Assembly (NCBI GenBank): GCA_037176705.1
Contig: CM073886.1
Location: 15,956,501-16,020,500 of the forward strand
Source: Molossus alvarezi
Taxonomy: Eukaryota > Chordata > Mammalia > Chiroptera > Molossidae
DNA length: 64,000 bases
Reading direction: 5' to 3'
In this document: in pieces, positions 1 through 10,209 of the stretch
Position numbering within the stretch: position 1 is the first letter of the stretch
Layout: each line of letters begins with the position of its first letter
Made by a program: the position numbers and the translations under genes
The notes under the pieces: generated by a model
Told to the model about the DNA's origin: nothing
What the model saw: the letters and a program-made list of their open reading frames with translations, nothing else
Databases searched by the model: none

Positions 1-1863
1 GGGGCATTGCCTCACCCAATGGCCAGTCTGACTGCATTTAAAGCAGGGACCCAAGGTTCTGCTCTGCTGACTCTGGTGGGTGCCCTTCTTCTGTCTCCTG
101 AAGAGGGTTTGCTGACCCCTTTGATTAGTGGGGCCTCTGATGGCAGAGGCAAGCATTTGGAATTCTGCTATTCTTTGCTGTTTAGTCTCTTCATCACGAT
201 TATTAAAAACCTTAAAGGCTAGATTTAGAAGTTCCCGTTGAAGGGTTTGAGGGTCATCTTCCAGTTTTTGTAACTTTCTCCTAATGTCTGGAGCCAACTG
301 AGAGATAAAATATGCCAGTCCCTTCTGGGCTAGTAGGATCTAAGTTAGTATATCTTCTTATAGCCTGTGTAAGGCGGGATAAAAGGTTGCAGAGTTTTCA
401 TTCCTTTCCTGGATTATTTCAGACAGTTTTTCATAGTTAATGGCCTTGTGTGAGGCTTTTTTAGATCCCTCAATGCGATATATTATCATATGGTCCCTGG
501 CTTTCCTACCCACCCCATTGTCTTGATAATTCCACCTGGGGTCTTAGTAGGGACTGCTTCAGCTCCTACTGGGTTAGTGGGGGCTGTCGTTTCAGATTAT
601 CGGCATGGCCATGGGTGTTAACCCAGACTCGATTTTTATCTTCCAGATTAGAGTGGAAGAGAGAATAACTTGAATATCATTCCAAGTTAGATCATAGGAC
701 TGGGTAAGGTACTTGAATTCCTGAGTATAATTGGTGGGATCCTAGTCTTTTATTTATTTGGGAAAAATCTGAGTGGGGGGGCATGAACTTTGATAATCCC
801 TCAATCCCTTCAGCCCCCGCTGCTTCTCTTAGCGGGCATTCTAAAATGGAGGCCGAGGGAGGGGATGGATAGGGACCAAAGATGGTTCCCAATCGTGTGT
901 GAGGGAGTTGTTTGCAGCAGTAGAAGAGTCAGAGCTGGAGTAGGAGGTTCAGGATAGGGTTGGGGGCCCACAGAAGGGGCTGGAGTAGGAGGCTCTCCTG
1001 AAGGGGCTGAGGGAGAAGGTGGTGGGGCAAGATCAACTGTGTCAAAGGAGGAAACAGGAGAAGTTAGTGAGTCATCTTCAGAGGGAGCTTTGGGAGGATT
1101 ATAGTGGAGTAGGAAGATTTGGGAGAGGGAACAAGAATCACATACAGAGGGGTGTGATCTGAGTGCAAAGGGGCCTGGATGTAAGGAAACTCAGACCATT
1201 TTCCTTGCCTTTGACAGAAATTGTCTAGGTCAGTGACAATGTCTAAAGGGCCATTCTTAGACTATTGTGACCCATTGTCTAATTTGTACTGAGGCCACAC
1301 AGTGTTGCAGTAAAAAATGAGTCATTTGCGACATAAGTCCTGAGCGAGTCCTAGGGTCTATAGATTTTTCAGGAGACATCCTAGGGGTGTATGAGGGATG
1401 GAAGATTGAGCATTTTCCATGTTGCGGTGTGAGATGTCATGGCCTAGCGGTCTGATGGATACACTAGTGGAAGAAGAAGGCATTCCCCCTTCTCTCCTAG
1501 GGTGAAGAGATGTGCAACTCACCTATATCAGGCGTCCCTAGATATATGGTGAGCCGAGGGAACCTGGTTCCTGAAGAGCATGTCCCAAACAGTGCTGGAT
1601 TTGAGGAGGGACGATCACCACAGATGTGACTGAGAGATCTGGCTCACTTATGTCCCAGACCGGGGATAACAGAACAGCCTGGAGAATCGGACTGGTAGGC
1701 AGAAACACTCACCAGTGAATTAATGTCTGGTATTGATGCTCAATTGGCAGGAAAGGTTGGAGGTCTGCTATCTGGCTGAGGATATGATTGATCCCGGTCC
1801 AAAAGGAGGTCCAGAGGACTCTGGGGGCCCAAGGTTGCCCCCTATGTGGGATCCTCACAGACC

Positions 1864-1881
1864 TCCTGGGTTTCAGGACCA
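1864..1881 (-). other. Primer-binding site, tRNA-Phe-like
   Basis: The minus strand reads TGGTCCTGAAACCCAGGA just after the U5 end. Its complement agrees with the last 18 bases of mature tRNA-Phe, CCA included, at 15 of 18 positions by my comparison. This points to an ERV-F-like gammaretroviral lineage. The three mismatches are consistent with decay. Confidence 0.55.
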
Positions 1882-1883
1882 AA

Positions 1884-2251
1884 TAAAAGGTGTGAGCAGG
1901 TGGGAGATCACATCCACAACACAAGACCAATGTAAAGCAAAATGATTTTATTTCATGTGCCTGGATGCTGTCTGGCTGAACCTGAAAAAGGAGTCAGCCT
2001 CAACAGTTGGGGTGTAGGTTATATACTCTGCTTCTAGCTTCTGGCAGTTCCTGCTGACATACTCTGTATGGTCCATTGTCCATTTTGCAGTTGGGCTGGC
2101 CTGGTATCTCGTCCTGCATCTGCTGGGTGATTCATCGTCTTTTGGATAATCTGGATAATCCATACTCAATTGAAGATTGAACAAAGGTCATGCAAGCAAC
2201 CCATTTTTCAGTTTCCTACTTTTGCAAGCTTCTGCCTTATCCTTCAAAACA
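1884..2251 (-). repeat. 5' LTR of the ERV
   Basis: On the minus strand it holds a TATA box (GTATATAACC, near 2015-2024) and, about 70 bases on, an AATAAA polyadenylation signal at 1947-1952. This is the usual U3-R-U5 order. The primer-binding site follows directly. I place the start at TGTTTTGAAGG (2251), where sequence changes to L1; this edge is approximate. Confidence 0.65.
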
Positions 2252-2967
2252 TTATTAACCCTTTCACTAAAGAGTTGCAAGACAACACTGAAAACTACAG
2301 AACATTGCTGAACAAAATGAAGACTTAAAGAAATGGAAAAATATTCCTGTTCACGAGATGAAGACTTAATTTGTTAAGACAGCAGTACTCCCTAAAGTGA
2401 TCGACAGATACTTTGAAAATCCCAATGGCCTTTTACACAGAAATAGGAAAGCTGATCCTAAAATTCATATGGAATTACAAGGGAGTCCAAATATTAAAAA
2501 ACAATTTTAAAAAAGAAATATTTAAATTTTACCAAAACAATAGTGGAACTAGCTAATTGATAGACATCTCAGCCAATGGAATAGAAGAGACCAGAAATAA
2601 ACCAATATATCTATGGTCAGTTGATTTTCAACAAGAGTGCCAAGACTATTCAATGGGGGAACTAATTTCTTCAACAAATGGTGCTGGGGCAATGGGATAC
2701 TCACATGCAAGAAAATGAAGTTTTACCCCTACCTCATACCATATACAAAAAGTAACTCAAAATGCATCAAAGACCTAAATGTAAGAGCTAAAACTATAAA
2801 ACTCTTGGAAGAAAACATAAGAATACATAACAAACTTTCAAAACTCAATCCTATGATCTTGGGTTTGGCAATGAATTATTAGATAGGACAACAAAACCAC
2901 AAGTAAGAGAAAAAATAAATTGGACTTCATCAAAATTTAAAAGTTTTCTGCTGCAACAAAGGCTCTA

Positions 2968-3464
2968 TAGTCAGCCTTTGTTTATCATGGTTAATCAGTT
3001 CCAGACTCTACCGCAATAAATGAATTTCCGCGAAGTAGGATTCTTTTTTTTTATCCTCACCTGAGGACATTTTTCCATATTTTTGTTCAGATAGAGTGGG
3101 AGGGAGAGAGAGGAAGAGAAAGAGAGAGAGAAAAAAAACATCGATGTGAAAGGGACTCATCGAATGGCTGCCTCCCACACCACCCAACCAGGGCCGGGGA
3201 CAAACTGCAACCGAGGTACGCGCCCTTAGAGGGAACTGAACCGGAGTCTCTCTGGACTGCAGGCTGACGCTCTAACCCCTGAGCCAAACTGGCCAGGGCC
3301 AAAGTAGGATTCTTTATTTATACACAGTCGTCCCTCGCCACTTCATGCTTCGACGTTCGGGGCTTCACTCCATCGTGGTTTTTTTTAAGAAGAAAAAACA
3401 AAACAAACACGTGATGGAGTGAAACTGCGAATGTTGAATGTCAAAGCACGAAGTGGCGACTGTA
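2968..3464. mobile_element. Tigger/mariner-like DNA transposon remnants with TA ends
   Basis: 3321-3464 is almost a palindrome. The left end ACAGTCGTCCCTCGCCACTT mirrors the right end AAGTGGCGACTGTA, the inner arms GCTTCACTCCATC and GATGGAGTGAAAC also pair, and TA flanks the element. The sequence at 2968-3046 and 3301-3320 (GTTTATCATGGTTAATCAG and so on) looks like part of a related Tigger-type element. It is split by the SINE at 3047-3300. Confidence 0.6.
3047..3300 (-). repeat. Ves SINE, T-type
   Basis: Poly-T then ATCCTCACCTGAGGAC on the left and the antisense tRNA-like head CCAAACTGGCCAGGGC on the right. The target duplication AAGTAGGATTCTTT is on both sides, so it inserted into the DNA-transposon remnant. 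Confidence 0.92.
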
Positions 3465-3481
3465 TCAAGAAGTAAAAGACT

Positions 3482-3710
3482 GCCCAGCCAGTATGACTCA
3501 GTGGTTGAACGTCAGCCCATGCACCAAGAGATCGCCAGTTCGATTCCCAGTCAGGGCACATGCCCAGGTTGTGGGCCAAATCCCCAGTGGGGGGCATGCA
3601 GGAGGTGGCCAATCTATGTTCTTTCTCATCGATGTTTCTATCTCTCTCTCCTTTTCCCTTCCTCTCTCAAAAATCAATAAAGAAAAAAAACATTAAAAAA
3701 CAAACAAACA
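3482..3710 (+). repeat. Ves SINE, B-type
   Basis: Head GCCCAGCCAGTATGACTCAG, CT-rich stretch and tail AAAATCAATAAAGAAAA. Target duplication AAGAAGTAAAA at 3467-3477 and 3711-3721. Confidence 0.9.
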
Positions 3711-3725
3711 AAGAAGTAAAACATA

Positions 3726-3964
3726 GTCCTGGCCGGTTTGACTCAGCAGAACATCAGCTTACGGACCAATGAGTTGTGGGTTCGATTCCGGCCAAGGGCA
3801 TGTACCTCAATTGCGCTTCATCCCTGGTCCTGATTAGGGGTTCTTGTTGGGGGTCGTGAGGGAGGGAACCAGTCGATGTGTCCCTCTCACGTCAATGGTT
3901 CTCTCTCCCTCCCTCTCTATCTGAAGATAAAAACATCCTCAGGTGAGGATTTTAAAAACAACAA
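3726..3964 (+). repeat. Ves SINE, diverged T-type
   Basis: Head GTCCTGGCCGGTTTGACTCAG, tail ATCCTCAGGTGAGGATT. It inserted beside the preceding SINE; imperfect target duplication GAAGTAAAA / GAAGTAGTAAAA. Confidence 0.85.
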
Positions 3965-4014
3965 CGAAGTAGTAAAAGACAGCCTACAGAATGTGATAAA
4001 ATACTTGCAAATCA

Positions 4015-4218
4015 GCCTGGCCAGTGTGGCTCAGTGGTTGAGCGTCAACCCAAGAGGTCGCTGGTTTGATTCCCAGTCAGGGCACATGCCCAGGTTGTGG
4101 GCCCAATCCCCAGTGAGGGGCATGCAGGAAGAGGCCAACTGATGTTCTCTCTCATCCATATTTCTCTCTCTCTCTCCCTCTCTCTTCCTCTTTCTCTAAA
4201 ATTGATAAAGAAAAAAAA
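4015..4218 (+). repeat. Ves SINE, B-type
   Basis: Head GCCTGGCCAGTGTGGCTCAG, tail AAAATTGATAAAG then poly-A. Perfect target duplication AATACTTGCAAATCA within L1. About 12 bases of the head region (CATGCACC) are missing. Confidence 0.9.
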
Positions 4219-4856
4219 AATACTTGCAAATCATATATCTGATAAGAGTGTAGTATGCAGCATATATAAAGAATACAACTTAATAACAACAAAAACAATG
4301 TAAAAGTGGCAAAAAAAAAGTTGAATAGACATTATTCCAAAGGAGATACACAGACTGTCAACAAGCAGAAGAAAAGATTAGTCATTAGGGAAATGCAACT
4401 TTAAACCACAATGTGATACTACTTCACACCCATGAGGATGGACATAATTAAATTTTAAAAATGGATAAATATTTATGATGATGTGAAGAAACTGGACCCT
4501 CCTACACTGCTGGTGGGAATGGAAAATGATGGGGCAAATAATGTATGAAAATTAAGTTGGTACACATCCTTTGGAGTTCTTTGCACTGTCAGGCTTTTTG
4601 TTGTTGTTTATTTGTTGTTTTAGCCATCCTAATTGCCTAGTGGTGTCATCGTGTTTTAATATGCTTGTTCCTAATGACTAATAACCTTGAGCATCTTTTT
4701 CTTTGCTTATTATGTGCTATATATTTTCTTTAAAATATCTGTTTAAATATTTTGCCCACTTTCTCATTGGATTGAGTCTTGAAAGTTTATTATATATTCT
4801 AAATAAAACTTTTCATCAGATGTTTTATGAATACTTTCTTCTAAACTGTAGATTAG

Positions 4857-5041
4857 GCCCAGCCAGTTGGCTCAGTGGTTGAGCCACTGATCTATGCACC
4901 AAGAGGTCGCTGGTTCGATTCTCAGTCCGGGCACATGCCCAGGTTGTGGGCCCAGTCCTCAGTAGGAGCCATGCAGGAAGCAATGGATGTTTCCCCCCGT
5001 GGTTGTTTCTATTTCTCTCTCCTCCCTTCCTCTCTCTCCTC

Positions 5042-5079
<38 letters not shown>

Positions 5080-5086
5080 CAAGAAG
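4857..5086 (+). repeat. Ves SINE, B-type
   Basis: Head GCCCAGCCAGTTGGCTCAG and a pure A run of about 30 bases near the tail (5045-5077). Target duplication CTGTAGATTA at 4846 and 5087. Confidence 0.9.
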
Positions 5087-5124
5087 CTGTAGATTATCCC
5101 TTTATTTTCTTAAAAGTGTCTTGA

Positions 5125-5370
5125 GCCCTGGCCCATTTGGCTCAGCCGTAGAGCATCAGCCTGTGGACCAATGAGTCCCGGGTTCGATTGCAGCCAAGGG
5201 CATGTTACCTAGGTTGTGGTTTGTCACTGGCCCTTGTTGGGTCATGCGGGAGGCGACCAGTTGATGTGTCCCTCTCCTATCCATGTTTCTCTCACTCTCT
5301 TCCTCTCTCCCTCCCTCCTGCTCTATCTGAAAATAAATGAAAAAATATCCTGGGGTGAGGATTTAAAAAA
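5125..5370 (+). repeat. Ves SINE, T-type
   Basis: Head GCCCTGGCCCATTTGGCTCAG, tail ATCCTGGGGTGAGGATTT. Perfect target duplication AAAAGTGTCTTGA at 5112-5124 and 5371-5383. Confidence 0.92.
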
Positions 5371-6101
5371 AAAAGTGTCTTGAAGAGACGTTTCAATTTT
5401 TGATGATGTCCAATTTATTTAAAAAGCATTATTTAAGGATTATGCTTTTGGTGTATCTAAGAAATCTTGCATAACTCAGTCATAAAGCTTTTCCCTTAAG
5501 TTTTCTAGTTTCCTTCTAGAGAAGTTACGGTTTTAGTTTTTTGTTGTTGTTAACTTGAAGATACTTTATTGGGCGCTTAATATAAACAGCAGTTTCCCGT
5601 GAGGTGTCAGTTTTAGGCTTTATATTTAGGTAAATATGGGGGTTCATTTATTTGGATTTCCAACTGTTTCAAACCATTCATTGAAAGACTATTCTTTCTT
5701 CACTTAAGTGCTATGACACCTTTCTCGTGCTGACCATAGATGTGTAGATATCTTTGGGGACTCTCTTTACGATCCGCGCATTTAAGTGTCTGTTACTTCG
5801 CCAACACCAATACAGGGGCCGAGGACATCCCAGCGGTTGGCAGTCCCACCCTTCTAAGCTCAGCTAACTTCATCTCCCAGCTCTCTCTGTCGCCGTCCTC
5901 TACCACAGCAACCCTAGGTAAGGCTCCCAAGTGGGCCCCCAGCTAATCTGGCCGCGTGTTGTGCGTGGTCCTCTCCCTGGAGTCTTCCCGTCCTTCAACA
6001 GGGCGCACAAACACTCCCCCTGGGAGGACACGATTACCAGGACAACCACCAGCGCGCAAGGACCCGGGTCGATTTCCGGCCGGTTGTGAGAACAAGCAGG
6101 G

Positions 6102-6113
6102 TGCGCATGCGCG
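6102..6113. promoter_or_regulatory. NRF1 motif TGCGCATGCGCG
   Basis: A perfect match to YGCGCAYGCGCR, the palindromic NRF1 site common in CpG-island promoters. It lies about 540 bases upstream of the ATG, so it could serve CLUAP1 or a divergent transcript. Confidence 0.65.
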
Positions 6114-6585
6114 GTTCCAGGCCTCACAATCTCTCGCGGTACCTCGGTCAGCCGCGGCCTTACATTTGCAGTTTGGGGGTTCTGCTCTTTAACGCTGCGG
6201 TCTGTTCTCTGGAGCTTCTGATGCCTGTGCAGCTAGCAGTTTACACGTGCCAGAGAAGCGTACTGGGTTAGGGAGACCCAGCTTTGTGACATTATCGTAT
6301 GTTCTTTAGGAAATGGGAAGCAGCATACGGAGCGCCTAGCAAAGTTTCAGGCATATAATAGGTGCTCGGAACCTGTCAGCCAGTGCCAAATGTCTCTGCA
6401 AAATGTTGGGGGTTTGGATGACCTGTGGCTCGGAGCTCCCCGTTGGGCGGTAATCCCACACCTTCCTTTTAGATTCTGAGACATCCCTATGCCGACCGCC
6501 CCTTCCCTGTGCAAGCGCGCGCAGTCCGGCCGCTTCGCCTCCTGTGCTGTTTGGCCCCTGCTGCGCGCCGTCGAGAGCTCCGTGC

Positions 6586-6599
6586 GTTGCTATAGAAAC
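6586..6599 (+). promoter_or_regulatory. CLUAP1: RFX X-box, GTTGCTATAGAAAC
   Basis: Two imperfect half sites, GTTGCT and AGAAAC, are separated by AT. This matches the X-box pattern GTNRCC-(0-3)-RGYAAC at most positions and is the kind bound by RFX factors at ciliary genes. It lies 57 bases before the CLUAP1 ATG, in the expected promoter-proximal place for an IFT gene. Function is inferred from the motif and the gene's role. Confidence 0.75.
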
Positions 6600-6656
6600 A
6601 CAAGATCCCTGAGTAGGGAGCGGCGGAGACTCCGAGCTAGTGGGGACCAGAGCGCC

Positions 6657-6678
6657 ATGTCCTTCCGCGACCTCCGCA
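6657..6678 (+). CDS. CLUAP1: CLUAP1 coding exon 1
   Basis: The ATG lies in a good Kozak setting (GAGCGCCATGT) and encodes MSFRDLR, the family's usual start. The exon ends one base into codon 8, with donor A|GTAAGG. The next exon supplies AT to complete an Asn codon. The 5' UTR start is not visible directly; it is probably within the roughly 100 CpG-rich bases upstream. The overlapping longer open frame at 6489-6701 is not used, because it is out of frame with this start. Confidence 0.93.
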
Positions 6679-7079
6679 GTAAGGCAACCATCCCCTTGTG
6701 ACCTGCGGTCCTCCCGAGAGACTCGGGGTCCCGGCCCCGCCGCGTCATCTTGTCTGAGCCCCGCCAAACCCCTCCCGGGCCTCGGCGCCTTGGGGACGTC
6801 CCTAGTCCTCTGGTCCCCTCCCCCCTCGATTCCCGACCACCAAGCTGAGCGACCCAGCCCTACCTCAGCACTTTCTGCGATCATGGGAAGTTTTGTATCT
6901 GCCTGGCTGTGGCTAGTGCGGCTGAGGAACCGAAGTTTTAATTTTATCTCATTTTAATTGATTTGTGTAGCCACTTCGCTACCGTATCGGAAAACGCAGA
7001 GACCGCTTGGGGTTGGGTTCGGTTAGAGCTCAGAGAAACGACAACAAAACCGAGGAGGGGACAGCTGAATAATAATTGC

Positions 7080-7545
7080 GGTTAACGTGTTTTGAATTTT
7101 TACGATCTGCCAGGTGATAACTGTTCTGTGTGTAGGCATCATTTTATTTACTCCTTTCAATAACTACGCTTCTGTATTTAGAGACGAGGAAACGGGTTCA
7201 GAGAGGTCAAGGGACAGGGGTGGTAAGAGCTGACGTTGCGGTTTGAATTCAGGTTATTTAACTTCCAAAGCCTACATCCTTTCTAAAGGGGCTGATGAGG
7301 AGAAGGGAACCCAAATGCCTTTGTTAGAAGATTGGAGAAGTGGAAGAATGGGTATAAAGAAATTAGTTGTTAGTACTTTGGGGACACCTTGTTACGCACC
7401 AGTCCACATTCACTGTCTTATTTTAGTCCTCACTTTAACAGTACGGTAGGTGGTATAATTCCTGGATGAAATATTTGAGGCACAGATAGGTAAAGTAATT
7501 TGCATTAGGTCACACAGCCAGAACTGGATGGAACCAAAGGTCAAG
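7080..7545 (-). repeat. Two MIR-like ancient SINE fragments, antisense
   Basis: 7085-7250 and 7385-7545 carry the antisense MIR core. Examples are GAGACGAGGAAACGGGTTCAGAGAGGTCAAG, and GAGGCACAGATAGGTAAAGTAA followed by TTAGGTCACACAGCCAGAA. Both are strongly diverged. The sequence between them is unremarkable intron 1. Confidence 0.6.
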
Positions 7546-7593
7546 ACATAGTACTGTATGAATCAAAATCTTTTGTCTTTTGTCTTTTGTCTT

Positions 7594-7999
7594 GGCCCGG
7601 TGCTCAGTTGGTTGCAGCGCAGTCTAGTGCACCAAATGGTTGTGGGCTCCATCCCAGGCAGCCATCTATTGGAGGCAGCTTGTGGATATTTCTCTCTCTC
7701 CTCCTCCCTCCCTCTCGCAAAACAGTGAAGAATATTCTTTTTTTTCCCTCACCCAAGGACTCTTTTCCATTTTTTGTTCAGATAGAGTGGGAGGGAGACA
7801 GAGAAAGAGAAACATCAACGTGAAAGGGACACATCGAGTGGCTGCCACCCGCACAACCAACCAGGGCTGGGGACAAACTGCAACCGAGGCGCCCTTAGCG
7901 GGAACTGAACCCGGGTCTCTAAACCGCAGGCCGACGCTCTAACTGCTGAGCCAAACCGGCCAGGGCATGAAGAATGTTCTTGGGTGAGGATAAAAAAAA
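7594..7999 (+). repeat. Ves-related SINE (outer), split by an inner SINE
   Basis: The head GGCCCGGTGCTCAGTTGGTT at 7594 differs from both main types, but the tail at 7981-7999 (TGGGTGAGGATAAAA) is T-type. Positions 7739-7967 are an insertion. Confidence 0.8.
7739..7967 (-). repeat. Ves SINE, T-type (nested)
   Basis: Antisense copy ending CCAAACCGGCCAGGGC. It sits in the outer SINE's tail with target duplication TGAAGAAT(A/G)TTCT. Confidence 0.92.
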
Positions 8000-8041
8000 C
8001 TTTTGCCTTTTATACAATGTCATTTTCTGAATCTGAAAGTT

Positions 8042-8995
8042 TATTTATTTATTTTTTAAATCTTTATTGTTGAATGTAGAATGTATTACAGATATTCCTC
8101 ATTTTCCCCCCATTGACCCCCCTCCTCCCCACTCCCGCCCCCATCCCACCTTTTCCCACACTATTGTCTGTGTCCATTAGCATATAAGTTCTTTGGTTTA
8201 TTTCTTCCCACCCCCCCAACCCCTTTCCCTTTGAGGTTTGTCAGTCTAGCAATGAATTTGTACTTCTTAATCCCTTCACCTTTTTCACCCATTCCCCCAA
8301 ACCCCCTCCCATCTGGCAACCAACAAAATGTTCTCTGTATCTATGAGAATGTTTCTGTTCTGCCTGTTCATTTTGTCTGTAGATTCCACTGTTGATAGAT
8401 ATGTATTCATTGCCATTTTGTTTGTTCATATATTTTATCTTTTTCTTCAAAAAGACCCTTCAACATTTCATACAATAACGGTTTGGTGGTGATGAACTCC
8501 TTTAACTTTTTCTTGTTGGGAAACTCTTTATATGGCCATCGATTCTAAATGACAGCTTTGCAGGATAGAGTAATCTTGGTTGTAGGTTCTTGCTTTTCAT
8601 CACTCTGAATATTTCTTGCCATTCCCTTCTGGCCTGCACAGTTTCTTTTGAGAAATCAGCTGACAGACAGCTTTATGGGAACTCCCTTGTAGGTAACTAA
8701 CTGCTTTTAAGATTCTCTCTTTGTCTCGAACCTTTTGCATTTTGATGATGATGTGTCTTGGTGTGGGCCTCTTGGGGTTCATCTTGTTTGGGACTCTCTG
8801 TGCTTCCTGGACTTGTATGTCTGTTACCTTCACCAAGTTAGGAAAGTTTTCTGCCATTATTGTTTCAAACAGGTTTTCAATTTCTTGTTCTCGCTCTTCT
8901 CCTTCTGGCACACCCCCAAGATGTGAATGTTGGCACGCTTGAAGTTGTCCCGGAGACTCCTTACACTATCCTCATTTTTTTGGATTCTTTTTATT
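8042..8995 (-). mobile_element. HAL1 (half-L1), 5'-truncated
   Basis: Antisense poly-A at the left (AAATCTTTATTG), a 3' UTR, the ORF1-to-3'-UTR deletion junction near 8385-8410, then ORF1. The minus frame at 8600-8911 reads EREQEIENLFETIMAENFPN and then [20 protein letters not shown], the RRM-proximal part of L1 ORF1p. No ORF2 lies between. Truncated at its 5' end near 8995; ORF1 has a frameshift. Confidence 0.85.
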
Positions 8996-9735
8996 TAACT
9001 GGCTTCACCTTCGTAGATGTAGCAGGTTATTACAATTTGGTGTTGAAGGCCTCTGTAAGGCCAGTTTTCTAACTAAATTTGTGGCGCCTGAAATTTCACC
9101 ATTAAGGATTACTCCTTTCAGTTATGAATTGCTGTTTTTCTACAATGTAAATACTATACAGGAAGATGCATCACATTTTGTTAATACACCTACTAGCACC
9201 ATAGTGTGAATTATGCGCTCTGGGATTTAAAGGTTTTTGGTGATTGTGTTGTAGAGACAAGTTGCTCTTCCCTGGTAGTTTAGAGAGAGCACTCTGCTAG
9301 GGGACATTGACTGGAGTTGTATGGGAAGAGTGTACAAGAATGGATTTCTGAACATTTTTACATTAAATGAATGCTGGACAATTGTGCAATTTATGGTAAG
9401 AATCTTACTGAAATTGTTTCCATTTTGGCAATAATACTGCAGAATGAACAGAAATTGACTGCTTAGCGGGAAGAAATATTTAGGCAATGCCTGACTCTGT
9501 GATGGGGAGGCTGCTGTTTTATTTTCCATCACTCTATTCAGATTTCCCAAATAACAGTGACAGAAGGCCTCAGTACAGATGTTCTTTTCTCTGCTCATGC
9601 CATCTCTTCTGTTGTCTGATGAAATCCAACCCAACCTCTTATGCCTGGGTAGCTTCTTTGTGAGTGTTGCTGGGACATTTTAAACATCTACCTTCAGGAA
9701 GAGTGAGGACAGACATTAAACAGCCAAGAGCACAT
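8996..9735. other. Intron 1 sequence without a recognised feature
   Basis: No exon, RNA gene or repeat family I can name. The 135-codon minus-strand open run at 9227-9634 lacks any family resemblance, and I take it as chance. Confidence 0.5.
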
Positions 9736-9920
9736 GCCCTGGTCAGTGTGGCTTAGTTGATAGAGCATCAGGCGGCACACCAGAGGGTCTCAGGTTCGAT
9801 TCTCGGTCAAGGGTATGTACCTGAGGCAACCAGTGGATGTGTGTCTCTTACATCGATGTTTCTCTCTCTCTCTCTCTTCCCCTTTCTCCCTCCTTTCCAC
9901 TCTCTCTAAAAATCAGTGGA

Positions 9921-10200
9921 GCCCTGGCTGGTTTGGCTCAGCGGTTGGGTGTCAGCCTGCGGTGCCACGAGACCCGGGTTCAATTCCTGGTTCCTGCTGA
10001 GGGCACGTACCTCGGTTGCAGTTTGTCCCCAGCCCTGGTTGGGTTGTGCGGGTGACGGCTACTCGATGTGTCCCTTCATGTCAATGTTTCTCTCTCTCTC
10101 TCGTCCTCTCCCTCCCACTCTATCTGAACAAAAAAATGGAATAGTGTCCTCTGGTGAGGATAAAAAAAAAATTTAAATAAATAAAGAAAATAAAATAAAA
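9921..10200 (+). repeat. Ves SINE, T-type (nested)
   Basis: Head GCCCTGGCTGGTTTGGCTCAG, tail GTCCTCTGGTGAGGATAAAA. Inserted at AAAATCAGTGGA, duplicated as AAAATCAATGGA. Confidence 0.9.
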
Positions 10201-10209
10201 ATCAATGGA

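Larger units (their letters stand above)
1..2251 (-). pseudogene. Gammaretrovirus-like endogenous retrovirus, 5' part (gag, leader, 5' LTR), broken
   Basis: Read on the minus strand: an LTR (about 1884-2251), a primer-binding site, an untranslated leader (about 1480-1860), then gag-like sequence down to base 1. The part at 1-470 has the composition and motif order of gammaretroviral capsid. About 650-1200 is proline-rich on the minus strand, like the region between matrix and capsid. Several stops and frameshifts break gag; the longest open minus pieces are under 80 codons. Pol, env and the 3' LTR would lie to the left, outside the window. The right end abuts old L1 sequence. Confidence 0.8.
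2252..4580 (+). mobile_element. Old L1 (L1M-like) ORF2 3' region, interrupted
   Basis: The pieces 2274-2965, 3465-3481, 3965-4014 and 4219-4580 align in order with the C-terminal part of mammalian L1 ORF2. Examples are the AACAAATGGTGCTGGG stretch near 2655 and the stretch near 4380-4430 (GTCATTAGGGAAATGCAA). Many stops are present; the open run at 2637-2882 is a remnant. DNA-transposon and SINE insertions split it. Confidence 0.75.
4590..5540 (-). mobile_element. Old L1 fragment, antisense
   Basis: The minus strand matches the same ORF2 3' region as the L1 at 2252-4580 (for example CTAATGACTAATAACCTTGAGCATC). Because the two overlap in content, I read it as a separate insertion. Two SINEs interrupt it. 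No open frame survives. Confidence 0.65.
5730..6870 (+). promoter_or_regulatory. CLUAP1: CpG-rich promoter region of CLUAP1
   Basis: CG dinucleotides become frequent from about 5,750 and peak at 6,480-6,860, in contrast to the AT-rich flanks. No TATA box is seen near the start. The region holds an NRF1 motif, several GCGCGC runs and the X-box, and contains the coding start at 6657. No SINE or LINE interrupts 5,560-7,590 apart from old MIR-like pieces downstream, which fits selection against insertions in a promoter. Confidence 0.75.

Noticed and set aside
3087..3302. Many 60-100-codon open frames, such as this one, with repeated LSLSLPLSPS or [18 protein letters not shown] motifs
   Set aside because: They are translations of Ves SINE copies; the shared protein pattern reflects the shared repeat.
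2252..5540. A single L1 with a twin-primed inversion
   Set aside because: The + and - parts cover overlapping ORF2 segments, which a single twin-priming event would not produce.
6489..6701. 70-codon + strand frame ending just after exon 1
   Set aside because: It is in a different frame from MSFRDLR and reads through the exon 1 donor.
6336..6884. 182-codon open frame on the minus strand across the promoter and exon 1
   Set aside because: It lies in a CpG-rich region where stops are rare, has Gly/Arg/Pro-rich composition and no recognisable domain, and overlaps the CLUAP1 start.
9227..9634. 135-codon minus-strand open frame in intron 1
   Set aside because: No splice, start-site, domain or repeat support; its length is possible by chance in this sequence.
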